A stretch of DNA of 28,781 nt, taken from contig CAAGCW010000021.1 of assembly GCA_900768435.1 (NCBI GenBank), forward strand, positions 1-28,781, given 5' to 3'. This document shows positions 15,953 through 23,914 of this stretch, in pieces. Position numbers and translations under genes: made by a program. Position 1 is the stretch's first letter, and every line of letters begins with the position of its first letter. The notes beneath the pieces were generated by a model that was not told the origin of the DNA, made no database searches, and saw only the letters and a program-made list of their open reading frames with translations. The DNA is from an uncultured Collinsella sp. (GTDB lineage Bacteria > Actinomycetota > Coriobacteriia > Coriobacteriales > Coriobacteriaceae).

Positions 15953-16058
15953 AAAAGCGTATCCAAGGGTCCGGCAACCGTAAGGGGTTATAGTCGCCGG
16001 GCCAAAGGCGTGCCTAAGCCCAAGGGGGCTGGCACACGAAGATATGGGGAGGGGTCCC

Positions 16059-17486
16059 ATGGCAGTAGATAACAAGCAGATTGCCACCGATGTCCTCGAG
16101 CTCGTGGGCGGTGCGGAGAATGTTTCCGTTGCCACCAACTGCATGACGCGCCTGCGTCTGACGCTCAAGGATAACAGCAAGGCCGACGTGGAGAAGATCA
16201 AGAAGGTCAAGGGTGTTCTGGGTTGCCAGTTTGCCGGCAGCCAGCTCCAGGTCATCATTGGCCAGAACGTGCCCAAGGTGCTCGCCGAGTTCGTCGCCAT
16301 CTCCGGCGTCAAGCAGGGTGAGGCCGTCAACGAGAACCTCGACGCTCCCAAGGAGAAGTTCGAGCTCAAGAACCTGCCCAACATCATCCTCGACTATCTG
16401 TCGGGCTCCATGACCCAGCTCATCCCGCTGCTCATGGCCGGCGGTCTGTTCCGCACCATCGCGGCCGTCCTCGGCCCCACCATGCTGGGCGTTATCTCGG
16501 CCGACGACCCGACCTACACGTTCCTCTACACCACCCTGTACGAGGCAACGTTTACCTTTATCCCCATCTACCTGGGCTATGCCGCCGCTAAGAAGCTCGG
16601 CGCCAGCCCGGTGCTCGGCATGCTGCTCGGTGGCGCCCTCATGGCTCCTTCCGTGGTGAGCGTCGCCACCCAGGAGGGCGGCGGCATCATCTCCGTCTAC
16701 GGCATCCAGATCGCTGCTGCCAACTATCAGCAGTCCGTCCTGCCGATCATCCTTTCGGTGCCTGTCCTCTACTTCGTCGAGAAGTTCTTTAAGAAGGTTA
16801 TGCCCGACGTGCTGTCCACGGTCTTCACGCCGTTCTGCACCATGATCGTCACGATCCCCATTGCCTTCATCGTCCTCGCTCCGATCGGCAACGAGATCGG
16901 TACGCTGATCGCCAACGCCCTCTTCGGCCTTGCTGACCTTGGCGGCATCGGCATCCTGATCGTCATGGCCATCCTCGGCGCCTTCTGGCAGCTCTTCGTG
17001 GTCTGCGGCATGCACATGCCCGTCATCCTGCTCGCCCAGGTTCAGATCATCGCTGCCGGTTACGATCCCTTCGTCTTCGTTTCCACCAACTGCGCTATGG
17101 CCGCTGTCTGGGGCTGCGCCTTCGGTGCCTTCCTCAAGATGAAGAACCCCGACGAGAAGTCTCTCGCCATCGGTTACGTCATCTCCGCCATCGCCGGCGG
17201 CGTCACCGAGCCCGCGCTCTTCGGCATCCTTATGCGCTTCCGTCGCACCATGTTTGGCATGTTCATCGGCGGTGCTATCGGCGCTGTGTTCTCCGGCCTC
17301 ATGGGTGTTACCTACTACCTCGCAGGCGGTGCCTCCAACTTCCTGGTCTTCACCAACTACCTGCAGGGTGGCCAGATGAACACCGTCTGGGCTATCGTTG
17401 GTATGGCAATCTCCTTTGTCATCGCCGCTGCCGTCGTCTTTGCCTGCGGCTTCTCCAAGGAGGAACTCGCCGAGATGGAGGCCTAA
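16059..17486 (+). CDS. PTS beta-glucoside-type permease, EIIB-EIIC
   Basis: This 475-aa permease imports and phosphorylates a sugar, probably a beta-glucoside. The EIIB domain (1-~85) has the phospho-accepting C28 in TNCMTRLRLTLKD. The EIIC domain (~110-470) has about ten membrane segments and the motif GGVTEPALFG. It ends soon after EIIC: the EIIA domain usual at the C-terminus of BglF-type proteins is absent, so phosphate must come from an EIIA encoded elsewhere. ATG 16059 has GGGGAGGGG 5 nt upstream, which favours it over the ATG at 16044. It is followed by a terminator and then by the GH140-like gene in the same direction. The substrate is inferred from family and neighbours. Confidence 0.92.
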   Translation: MAVDNKQIATDVLELVGGAENVSVATNCMTRLRLTLKDNSKADVEKIKKVKGVLGCQFAGSQLQVIIGQNVPKVLAEFVAISGVKQGEAVNENLDAPKEKFELKNLPNIILDYLSGSMTQLIPLLMAGGLFRTIAAVLGPTMLGVISADDPTYTFLYTTLYEATFTFIPIYLGYAAAKKLGASPVLGMLLGGALMAPSVVSVATQEGGGIISVYGIQIAAANYQQSVLPIILSVPVLYFVEKFFKKVMPDVLSTVFTPFCTMIVTIPIAFIVLAPIGNEIGTLIANALFGLADLGGIGILIVMAILGAFWQLFVVCGMHMPVILLAQVQIIAAGYDPFVFVSTNCAMAAVWGCAFGAFLKMKNPDEKSLAIGYVISAIAGGVTEPALFGILMRFRRTMFGMFIGGAIGAVFSGLMGVTYYLAGGASNFLVFTNYLQGGQMNTVWAIVGMAISFVIAAAVVFACGFSKEELAEMEA

Positions 17487-17526
17487 GGCCAAACCGTTCG
17501 GTCACATATGACCTCACCTACACGAC

Positions 17527-17560
17527 AGGGCCCCGTCAGGCGTAAGCCCGGCGGGGCCCT
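17527..17560 (+). terminator. Terminator of the PTS gene
   Basis: AGGGCCCCG (17527-17535) pairs with CGGGGCCCT (17552-17560) and is followed by TCTT. It lies 41 nt after the PTS stop. Confidence 0.75.
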
Positions 17561-17620
17561 TCTTGCAAGGTAGACTGATGGAGGCGGGTGAGATTCGCCC
17601 GCAAGGGTTTGCCAAGCGGC

Positions 17621-17655
17621 GGGGGCTTTCGCGCGGGGCTACCGCGAAAGCCCCC
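17621..17655 (+). terminator. Second hairpin before the GH140-like gene
   Basis: A perfect 13-bp stem GGGGGCTTTCGCG / CGCGAAAGCCCCC with a 9-nt loop ends 40 nt before the GH140-like start. It could be a back-up terminator or, if transcription reads through, a leader structure controlling that gene. No T run follows. Confidence 0.45.
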
Positions 17656-17695
17656 GGCGGTTCGCAAATCCTTTATCAAATGAAAGGACATGCAG

Positions 17696-19009
17696 ATGAG
17701 TTTGGGAAAGCTGACCGTCAACGGTCGCCAGGACGGCTTTTTGTGCGAGGGCAAACCGTTCTTCTGGTTTGCCGATACGTGCTGGAGCGCATTTACGAGC
17801 ATCGCCGAGGACGACTGGGATTACTACCTGACCCGCCGTGCCGAGCAGGGCATGAATGCACTGCAGATCAACACGTTGCCGCAGTGGGATCGCTGCTGTC
17901 CCGACCTGGGCATTTGGCCCTATGCCAGCGAGGATGGCGTGCACTTTGATTGGTCCTGCCCCAACCAGGCGTATTGGGATCGTGCCGCCGCCATGTGCCG
18001 CGCGGCCGTCGAGCACGGCATTCGTCCGGCGCTCGTGCTCATGTGGTGCAACTACGTGCCCGGTACCTGGGGTGCCAAGATCGCCGAGCGTTGCGGTGCC
18101 GAGATTATGCCGCGTGAGGAGGTTCGCGCCCACGTTGCCCGCGTCGTCGAGAACCTGGGCGAGTTCGACCCTGTCTACGTGGTGGCGGGCGATACCGACT
18201 TTGCCGGCGACGAGGCGATCGCCTATTACGAGGACGCCCTCGACGAGGTCGTCAAGCGCGCGCCCGAGGCCCTGCGCACCATGCATATCAACCGCGGTAA
18301 CCGCACCATTCCGGCGCAGTATCTGGACCGTCTGGACTTTTATATGTTCCAGCCCGGCCACAACTACGAGGGCCAGCCCGAGGCATGGCGCTTGCCGCAG
18401 GACTTTATCGCCAACTATCCCAAAAAGCCGATGGTCAACTCCGAGCCTTGCTACGAGCAGATGGGCGCGTCGCGCAACGTGTACTGGCGTTTTACCGCGC
18501 AGGATTGCCGCGCGAGCGTATGGTCGTCGATTCTTGCCGGCGCCAGTGCCGGCGTGACCTACGGCGCGCACGGCGTTTGGAACTGGCAGACGTCGCGCAG
18601 CCAGGGCTCGGTTCTGGGCGAGGGCTTTGACATGCCCTTCCGCTGGCAGGAGTGCTTGCAGTTTGCGGGTGTGTGGGACTTTGGCGCGATCGAGCATGTG
18701 CTTGCCAGCCTAGGCGCTACTGCCGGTGACGATGCGCTTGCCGTGGTTCCGGCGCAGGAGCTGCTCGATGACGCGCGCGAGGCCATCCGTGTGGCGCGCG
18801 TTGGCGATCGCGTCGTCACGTACCTGCCGCGCACCACGGCGCTCAAGTTTAAGCTCGACGGTGCGCGCGGCTGGACGGCGACGGTTCTCGACATGGAGGA
18901 CAGGCGCATTGCCAAGCTGCCCGTTCGCGACAACGGTGACGGCACCGTGCGCGTGGCTCAGCATCCCTTTGAGCACGACGCGCTGGTGATTCTGGCCCCC
19001 GGGCGCTAA
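17696..19009 (+). CDS. GH140-like (DUF4038, apiosidase-type) glycoside hydrolase
   Basis: This 437-aa protein has the DUF4038 N-terminus: KPFFWFADTCWSAF, then DDWDYYLTRRAEQGMNALQI, as in the family founded on a gut Bacteroides apiosidase. Candidate catalytic acids in the TIM barrel are D166 or D168 (VAGDTDF) and E250 (VNSEPCYE). The C-terminal ~90 residues form a small beta domain with DNGDGTVRVAQHPFEHDALVILAP, typical of the family. No signal peptide is present, so it probably acts on imported glycosides, unlike secreted pectin-degrading members. ATG 17696 has GAAAGGA 7 nt upstream and is preferred to ATG 17690. It follows the PTS gene by 210 nt with two hairpins between. The true substrate is unknown. 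Confidence 0.85.
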   Translation: MSLGKLTVNGRQDGFLCEGKPFFWFADTCWSAFTSIAEDDWDYYLTRRAEQGMNALQINTLPQWDRCCPDLGIWPYASEDGVHFDWSCPNQAYWDRAAAMCRAAVEHGIRPALVLMWCNYVPGTWGAKIAERCGAEIMPREEVRAHVARVVENLGEFDPVYVVAGDTDFAGDEAIAYYEDALDEVVKRAPEALRTMHINRGNRTIPAQYLDRLDFYMFQPGHNYEGQPEAWRLPQDFIANYPKKPMVNSEPCYEQMGASRNVYWRFTAQDCRASVWSSILAGASAGVTYGAHGVWNWQTSRSQGSVLGEGFDMPFRWQECLQFAGVWDFGAIEHVLASLGATAGDDALAVVPAQELLDDAREAIRVARVGDRVVTYLPRTTALKFKLDGARGWTATVLDMEDRRIAKLPVRDNGDGTVRVAQHPFEHDALVILAPGR

Positions 19010-19052
19010 CGGCTCTTCTCCAACATTTACAACCCAGTCCCCTTCATTAGGT

Positions 19053-19112
19053 TGCGACGGAATGGTTCCTGCATGACGGCTTCAAGCTGCCAAAGGGAGC
19101 CATTCCGTCGCA
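19053..19112 (+). terminator. Inverted repeat after the GH140-like gene
   Basis: TGCGACGGAATGG (19053-19065) pairs with CCATTCCGTCGCA (19100-19112); with two mismatches the pairing extends to about 20 bp. The loop is ~34 nt, and CCCTTTGTTT follows. Together with the repeats at 19123-19185 it fills most of the gene-free stretch 19010-19345. Confidence 0.5.
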
Positions 19113-19122
19113 CCCTTTGTTT

Positions 19123-19185
19123 ACTCATTGGGGACGTACTTAAATGAGTGCTTAAATGAGTGGCAGTTGGGGACACTCTTTGTCG
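19123..19185. repeat. Composite palindromic repeat (families B and C), copy 3
   Basis: Family B (19123-19149) is identical in its 27-nt unit to those at 3352 and 12225. Part of it (CTTAAATGAGTG) is repeated immediately, and family C (TTGGGGACACTCTTTGTCG) follows at about 19167-19185. Family D is missing here. Confidence 0.85.
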
Positions 19186-19345
19186 AGCTAGAGACCGCGC
19201 GCCCCTTCTGGGTCATGCGGCTCAAAATCGCGGCGTCATGCGGACGGCTGGGGTCGAATTTACAGTATTTCGAGCTCGGCTTCGATATTGAGATTGGTTC
19301 TTTATTAAAATGGTGTTCCGGACAACAAAGCGGGTGGGGGTTACC

Positions 19346-20890
19346 ATGAGGGACCTGGGAGACACAACCGCATATTTGCGCCGGGGCATGCGGGAGATTC
19401 TGTGCCTGGCGCTGTTCTTCTTCACGTTTTTGGCGTGCGAGTATTTCTTTGATGCGCGCATGGCCGAGTTCGTGCCATCGAGTGAGGTCGTCATCTACGA
19501 GAGCATCGTTGTCGGCGCGAGCGTGATTGGCTTTTTCGTGCGCCCATTTCTGTACTATCGCCGTCCCCAGACGATCGATGCGACGAGCGATATTACGGGC
19601 GTGCTGTTGGTATCGGCGTTGCTGCTGATGATTATGGCAGTGCGGTTTGAGGTAGTAATTGCCGGCGGCCTGGTGGCGTGCTGCGCCCTGGGCTATTGCG
19701 GATCGACCGCCCATGCCAATCTTGCGCGGCGTTTTGCGCAGACGCCCTGCTTGGCGCGCGCCGTGGCGGTTTCCTATGCTGTGGGCATTTTGGTGCAGGT
19801 GCTCAACCATATGGTGATGCCTGCGGGCATTCCCCAGCAGTCTGTTCTCATTGCCTGTGCGATTGCGCTGGTGGGGCTGCTTCACGGTGTCCGCCGCGCT
19901 AAATTGCGTGATGAGCCTGCGCCCGAGTTCGAGGTCGAGATTGCCGAGCTATCGGTCGATGCGTCGGAGCGTGGCGCCAGGTGGCACGATGGCCCCGAGG
20001 CAAAGGCGGCCTTTCAGGGTGCCGTGGTGCGTCTGACGGTGGCGACCGCTTGCCTCACCGGTGTGTTCGCGGCCCTCAATGCCGGCCTTACGACCTCGCA
20101 TGCCGCTGGCGCTATCGATCTGGGCGACTGGCCGCGCTTGCTGCTGGTTGTGAGCGCCCTTGCCGCCGGCGTCCTGTATGACCTGCGTGGGCGTTCGTAT
20201 ATGAATATCATCATGACGTGCGCCGCCATGCTGTCCACGCTCTCGTTCTTTGTGCTTATCACCGATGGCAACGGTGGCAACACGCTTGCCGCCACGATTA
20301 TCTTTTACCTTGGCACGGGCTTTTTCGTGGTGTTCTTCACCGCGAAGTTCGCCGCGATTTCGATGTATGCCCGCTGGGCGTATCTGTGGCCGTGCATGGG
20401 CCGTGTTATCAACAACGTTTGCTCGATACTCGTGACGGCTCCGGCGGTGGCGATTATCTCGAGTCAAAACGTGCTGGCGGCAGTGAGCGTCGTGCTCGTG
20501 CTGTTTGTCGGCATCGCGATTTCGCTGTTAGGGCAGTTTAGACAAGACGGTGAGGGCGAGGCGACGCACGGCGGGCTGGCGCTTGCCACCGACGATCTTG
20601 GCGTGAGCTGTGAGCCCGGCCAGGCCGACACGGTGCCCCTGGAGGCGCCGGAACTTTCGTTTGACGATCGGATCGATGGCTTCGTTGCCGCCTTTGGGCT
20701 CACCAAGCGCGAGCGCGATGTTCTGGAGGCGCTGGTCGTTTCGGACGACAGCGTGCAGGACGTGGCGGCGGCACTCTTCCTTTCGCGCTCCACGCTCTAT
20801 CGCCACATCGCTTCGATCAACAAAAAGACCGGTGCCTCCTCGCGCGTAGCCCTCATCAACTTCTTCTGGTCCTGGACACCCCAAGACTAG
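19346..20890 (+). CDS. Multi-TM membrane protein with C-terminal LuxR DNA-binding domain
   Basis: This 514-aa regulator has about twelve hydrophobic segments split into two halves by a polar loop (~181-225), like an MFS fold. A LuxR helix-turn-helix follows (~450-510: LTKRERDVLEALVVSDDSVQDVAAALFLSRSTLYRHIASINKK is the core, from TKRER to IASIN). There is no receiver domain, so it is thought to sense a ligand through the membrane part and act on DNA directly. Such one-protein regulators are abundant in Coriobacteriia and often control an adjacent operon. ATG 19346 has GGTGGGGG 5 nt upstream and is favoured over ATG 19310. It lies between the glycoside genes and the lipoprotein cluster; which of these it controls is open. 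Confidence 0.88.
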   Translation: MRDLGDTTAYLRRGMREILCLALFFFTFLACEYFFDARMAEFVPSSEVVIYESIVVGASVIGFFVRPFLYYRRPQTIDATSDITGVLLVSALLLMIMAVRFEVVIAGGLVACCALGYCGSTAHANLARRFAQTPCLARAVAVSYAVGILVQVLNHMVMPAGIPQQSVLIACAIALVGLLHGVRRAKLRDEPAPEFEVEIAELSVDASERGARWHDGPEAKAAFQGAVVRLTVATACLTGVFAALNAGLTTSHAAGAIDLGDWPRLLLVVSALAAGVLYDLRGRSYMNIIMTCAAMLSTLSFFVLITDGNGGNTLAATIIFYLGTGFFVVFFTAKFAAISMYARWAYLWPCMGRVINNVCSILVTAPAVAIISSQNVLAAVSVVLVLFVGIAISLLGQFRQDGEGEATHGGLALATDDLGVSCEPGQADTVPLEAPELSFDDRIDGFVAAFGLTKRERDVLEALVVSDDSVQDVAAALFLSRSTLYRHIASINKKTGASSRVALINFFWSWTPQD

Positions 20891-20892
20891 CT

Positions 20893-20929
20893 AACCACCA
20901 CAAAGGGGACAGGCACCTTTGTGGTGGTT
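20893..20929 (+). terminator. Family A palindrome acting as terminator of the LuxR gene
   Basis: The perfect 14-bp stem AACCACCACAAAGG / CCTTTGTGGTGGTT with a 9-nt loop starts 3 nt after the stop codon and runs into six Ts. This is the best terminator among the family A copies. Confidence 0.8.
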
Positions 20930-21035
20930 TTTTACCTGCAAAAATATGAATATGAGACATTTGTCACCTGCCGTTTTGGTGCTCAAAGGCATATGAATGT
21001 GATGCTGAGCAGAGCAGAACGGAGGGGGTGCACCT

Positions 21036-21485
21036 ATGGCGTCTCGGGGTTGCGCGTCTAATAAAATTGCGGGCGCGCTTATCGCCGTGGTGGTCTTTGC
21101 CGCGGCGGTGACACTCATGCGAGTTTACGTTGCCGGCGACCATGGCGCTCAGGGAAAGACTGCCGCGCAAGTGTCGCTCAACGATTGCGCTGCCGTTCCG
21201 GTGGCGGTCAAGCTTATCGAGGACGGGGAGGCGCGGACGGCCTATGAGACCGACGATGCCGAACTGGTCGCATCGACTTTTGCCGCGCTCGATGGCTGCA
21301 CCGTGGGGGATGCGGTGGATGAGCGGACGAGCGATGCCGGCCGAACGCTCGTCTTTGTCTATGCGGATGGCTCGGAGCAATCGGTAGAACTTGAGGGCAA
21401 AAACATCGTGCTCGATAAGACGGCGTATCGACTTAACGGTGCCGATGAGTTATGGCGGCAGCTTGCCGCAATCAAAAACAGCTAA
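21036..21485 (+). CDS. Small membrane-anchored protein of unknown function
   Basis: This 149-aa protein has one N-terminal membrane helix (~10-31: AGALIAVVVFAAAVTLMRVYV) and a ~115-residue exposed domain with several short strands (VAVKLIEDG, TLVFVYADGSEQSVELEGKNIVLD). No lipobox is present, so it is a membrane-anchored or secreted protein. GGAGGGGG is 6 nt before the ATG. The next gene begins 20 nt after its stop, so it heads the operon of the zinc-ribbon protein and the two lipoproteins. I do not recognise the family. Confidence 0.8.
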   Translation: MASRGCASNKIAGALIAVVVFAAAVTLMRVYVAGDHGAQGKTAAQVSLNDCAAVPVAVKLIEDGEARTAYETDDAELVASTFAALDGCTVGDAVDERTSDAGRTLVFVYADGSEQSVELEGKNIVLDKTAYRLNGADELWRQLAAIKNS

Positions 21486-21505
21486 CGAAATTAGGGATGT
21501 ACGGG

Positions 21506-23065
21506 ATGAGTGACTTGAGATTCTGCCCGGCGTGCGGGGCGCAGCTGCCTCGGGTCGCCGGCGTGCCGGTGCGATTTTGCCCGGGGTGCGGCGTCCGACT
21601 TGAGGGCGTTGTGGGCTACTCGGGCGCCGTGGGGGCTACAGATGGGGCGACTGCCGATGACGATGCGGACGAAGGCGGCGACCCGAGTGTGGACGCGCCG
21701 GCCGATGCGCCGGTGGAGACTGCCGGCGTCGCGTCGTCTCGTGACGCAGCCACGACGGATGCGCCTCACATCGGTGACCTTGAGCTTCATGCCGCATGCG
21801 ATACCTCTGGCGGCCAGACACTCGCGCAGGTGGTGCTGCCGCGGGGCTGGCATATCGAAGAAGCGCATCTTGAGCGCAGCGGCAGTTTCGACTGCCCGAT
21901 TTCGGTTGGCGTGACGGCGGCGGGTCCGATGGGTGAGCGGATTATGTACCGCTCCGAGCTCTGCTACGTGGATGCGGGCGCCGTTGCCAAGCGTATCCCC
22001 ACGCAAACCGAACGCAAGGTGTTTGTGCACGTGGAGGCAGCTTGCGACGAGCTGGCTCAGGCCTGTGCAGCACGGCTGGGCGCGCGGGCAGAGGTTGTTG
22101 CCGAGCAACCGTACCCATCGAGCGCGGCGGTCGATATCGAGCGCGAGCGTGCCCGCGTAAAGCGCGAGGCGGCAAACGACTTTGCAATCCAGGGCTTTTC
22201 GATGGAACCGAGTGATGTGGTCTATGAGTGCCGCATGCGTCGATATCGGCTCACGGGCGCTCCGGTGCCCACCGAGCTCGCGGTGGCGGCCAAAGTCGAG
22301 GGCTATATGTTTTCAATCGGAGGCGTCGCGGGTTCTATGGGCAAAGGTGTTGCCGCTGGGGCCGAGGCGCTGCTGGGCGCGAGCCTTTCGAGTGGGCTGA
22401 TCGGCGGTGTTTTGGGCAAGCGCCTGCGCGAGCGCAAGGCGGCGGCAGCGGCGGGACAGGGCGTCGCGCAAGAACAGCCCACGGGTCGAGGCGGTTGCCC
22501 GGACGGAGCGTCGTTCGAGCTGGGTGCGGCCGACCTGCTGCAGTGGCGTATCAGGGACAGCTTCTGTTTGGTTGCGCCAGAAGGTCGCCTGGAAGAGGCG
22601 GCCTCCACGGCGCTTGCATCAATGGCGTCGACTCTGCGGCTCAATCCGGCGATTGCACGCGAGGCGTCAGCTCAAAAGCAACAGATGGTGCTTGAGCAGC
22701 GCCAACGCACGCAGATGAACATTGCCCAGCAGCAACAGCAGTTTGCAGCCTGGCAACAGATGCATGCCTCGCAACAGGCGGCGTTCGACAGCTACCAGCA
22801 GGCGTGGTTCGATCGCAGCGACCGTCAGCACGCCGCGAATATGGCTGCCAGCGCCGCCAATTATTCCAGCGCGGGCGTGGGGACGGGCGCCGCCTCGTAT
22901 TCCGATGCCATTCGCGGGGTCAACCATTACGCCAGACCCGACGGCACCGATGTCGAGGTCTCGGTGATGGCCGACCAGGCCTGGGTCAACGGTTCGGGCG
23001 ATGTGATCGGTACACGCGATGGTTTTGAACCCGGTTTTGGCTGGACGGAGCTGCCTCGTCAATAG
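21506..23065 (+). CDS. Zinc-ribbon protein with Gly-rich hydrophobic middle and Gln-rich tail
   Basis: This 519-aa protein opens with a zinc ribbon (C7-PAC...C25-PGC). An acidic, Ala/Asp-rich linker (~45-85) follows, then a beta-rich domain (~90-170), a Gly/Ala-rich hydrophobic segment (~264-310: FSIGGVAGSMGKGVAAGAE and on) that could insert in or touch membrane, and a Gln/Ala-rich helical region (~390-450). The last ~50 residues look like a small separate domain (NHYARPDGTDVEVSV). It shares the zinc-ribbon-plus-membrane theme of the cluster at 7809-12103 but is not clearly homologous to it. The chosen ATG has TAGGGA 8 nt upstream; ATG 21497 is the alternative. Unknown function. Confidence 0.8.
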   Translation: MSDLRFCPACGAQLPRVAGVPVRFCPGCGVRLEGVVGYSGAVGATDGATADDDADEGGDPSVDAPADAPVETAGVASSRDAATTDAPHIGDLELHAACDTSGGQTLAQVVLPRGWHIEEAHLERSGSFDCPISVGVTAAGPMGERIMYRSELCYVDAGAVAKRIPTQTERKVFVHVEAACDELAQACAARLGARAEVVAEQPYPSSAAVDIERERARVKREAANDFAIQGFSMEPSDVVYECRMRRYRLTGAPVPTELAVAAKVEGYMFSIGGVAGSMGKGVAAGAEALLGASLSSGLIGGVLGKRLRERKAAAAAGQGVAQEQPTGRGGCPDGASFELGAADLLQWRIRDSFCLVAPEGRLEEAASTALASMASTLRLNPAIAREASAQKQQMVLEQRQRTQMNIAQQQQQFAAWQQMHASQQAAFDSYQQAWFDRSDRQHAANMAASAANYSSAGVGTGAASYSDAIRGVNHYARPDGTDVEVSVMADQAWVNGSGDVIGTRDGFEPGFGWTELPRQ

Positions 23066-23138
23066 CGTGAGGCGGCTTATGTGTGAATCGATGCCGGATG
23101 TGTTTCTCGGCATGGTGATAAAGAACGGGAAAGGAACA

Positions 23139-23879
23139 ATGATGAGGGAGACGGTACTTTCGCGCACGGCATTTGTCGCGGCGGCGGGAACGGCGCTGCT
23201 GACGCTTGTGGGGTGCGGCGGACAGCGGACGCAGGATGCGACGGGTTTTAACGATGACCGCCCGGTAAAGGACAAGATGGACGCGGGTGCGACGTCGGGC
23301 GATTCCGGCGACGCGGACAGCGGCTCGGCGGATGCGTTCGATACGTGGTCGGATGATTGCTGGGATGCGCACCGCAACATCAGCATCGCGGCGCTCCTCG
23401 AGCTTAAGGGCTGGCAGTTGCAGGAGTTTGCCTCGCAGCAGGGCTATACCTGGCAAGACGCGCTCGAGATGTACGAGGACGAGGCGGGACACGTGCTCAG
23501 CGTCTGCAATATCAGCAAGGACGGCGCGACCGAATGGCTCGGCGAGGACGAAATCGGAAAGCTCGACAAGGGCGGCACCGGAAGCACCGTGATGTTCACG
23601 CTGCAACTTTCGGGCTATTCGAGCTGCGAGGATGTTATCGCGGGCTTTTCTGTGCCGGTCGAGGACCGGGCGCAGATTACTTCGGGCTCATGGATCGCGT
23701 GCGTATACGGTTCCAACATGGCGCGGCACGTTGCCATGGCGAGCCCGATGGAAAACGGTGACTATCGCTTGGATCTCATTACCGAGGAGGCTATCAAGAC
23801 CGGTAGGTTTACCCAGGGCGGCGGTGCTCCGACGATAGACGAATTTTGGCAGGAAAAGACTGGACGCGCGCTCGGCTAG
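23139..23879 (+). CDS. Lipoprotein, paralogue of the next gene
   Basis: This 246-aa protein starts MMRETVLSRTAFVAAAG and has the lipobox LVGC, so it is anchored outside the membrane. The 'SRTAFV' before the hydrophobic stretch is like a Tat signal with one Arg missing. A Gly/Asp/Ser-rich spacer (~35-70) precedes a ~165-residue domain. That domain shares with the next gene the patterns L-x-G-x-x-L...Q-x-Y-x-W-Q, a GG-x-x-STV-MF/AIL strand followed by GY, and a terminal ID-E-F/L-W. GGAAAGGA is just before the start; the second ATG (23142) may be the real one. It follows the zinc-ribbon gene by 73 nt. The function is unknown. Confidence 0.82.
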   Translation: MMRETVLSRTAFVAAAGTALLTLVGCGGQRTQDATGFNDDRPVKDKMDAGATSGDSGDADSGSADAFDTWSDDCWDAHRNISIAALLELKGWQLQEFASQQGYTWQDALEMYEDEAGHVLSVCNISKDGATEWLGEDEIGKLDKGGTGSTVMFTLQLSGYSSCEDVIAGFSVPVEDRAQITSGSWIACVYGSNMARHVAMASPMENGDYRLDLITEEAIKTGRFTQGGGAPTIDEFWQEKTGRALG

Positions 23880-23914
23880 GTGCGACGCGGCCAATACCAT
23901 AGCGAGGAACGAAC

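Larger units (their letters stand above)
15569..16058. promoter_or_regulatory. AT-rich divergent control region with repeated GTAAAC/GTTTAC motifs
   Basis: This 490-nt gene-free stretch separates the divergent hydrolase and PTS genes and is much more AT-rich than its surroundings. It contains GTAAAC or GTTTAC at 15668, 15710, 15911, 15925, 15936 and 15947, and a related perfect palindrome at 15617-15632. ACGGCAAAATTG occurs twice (15671-15682 and 15879-15890). Such a field suggests several binding sites for one regulator acting on both genes. No RNA gene or convincing small ORF is seen. Confidence 0.6.

Noticed and set aside
3352..19185. Repeated palindromes as a CRISPR array
   Set aside because: The copies are kilobases apart, not separated by regular spacers, and no cas gene is present.
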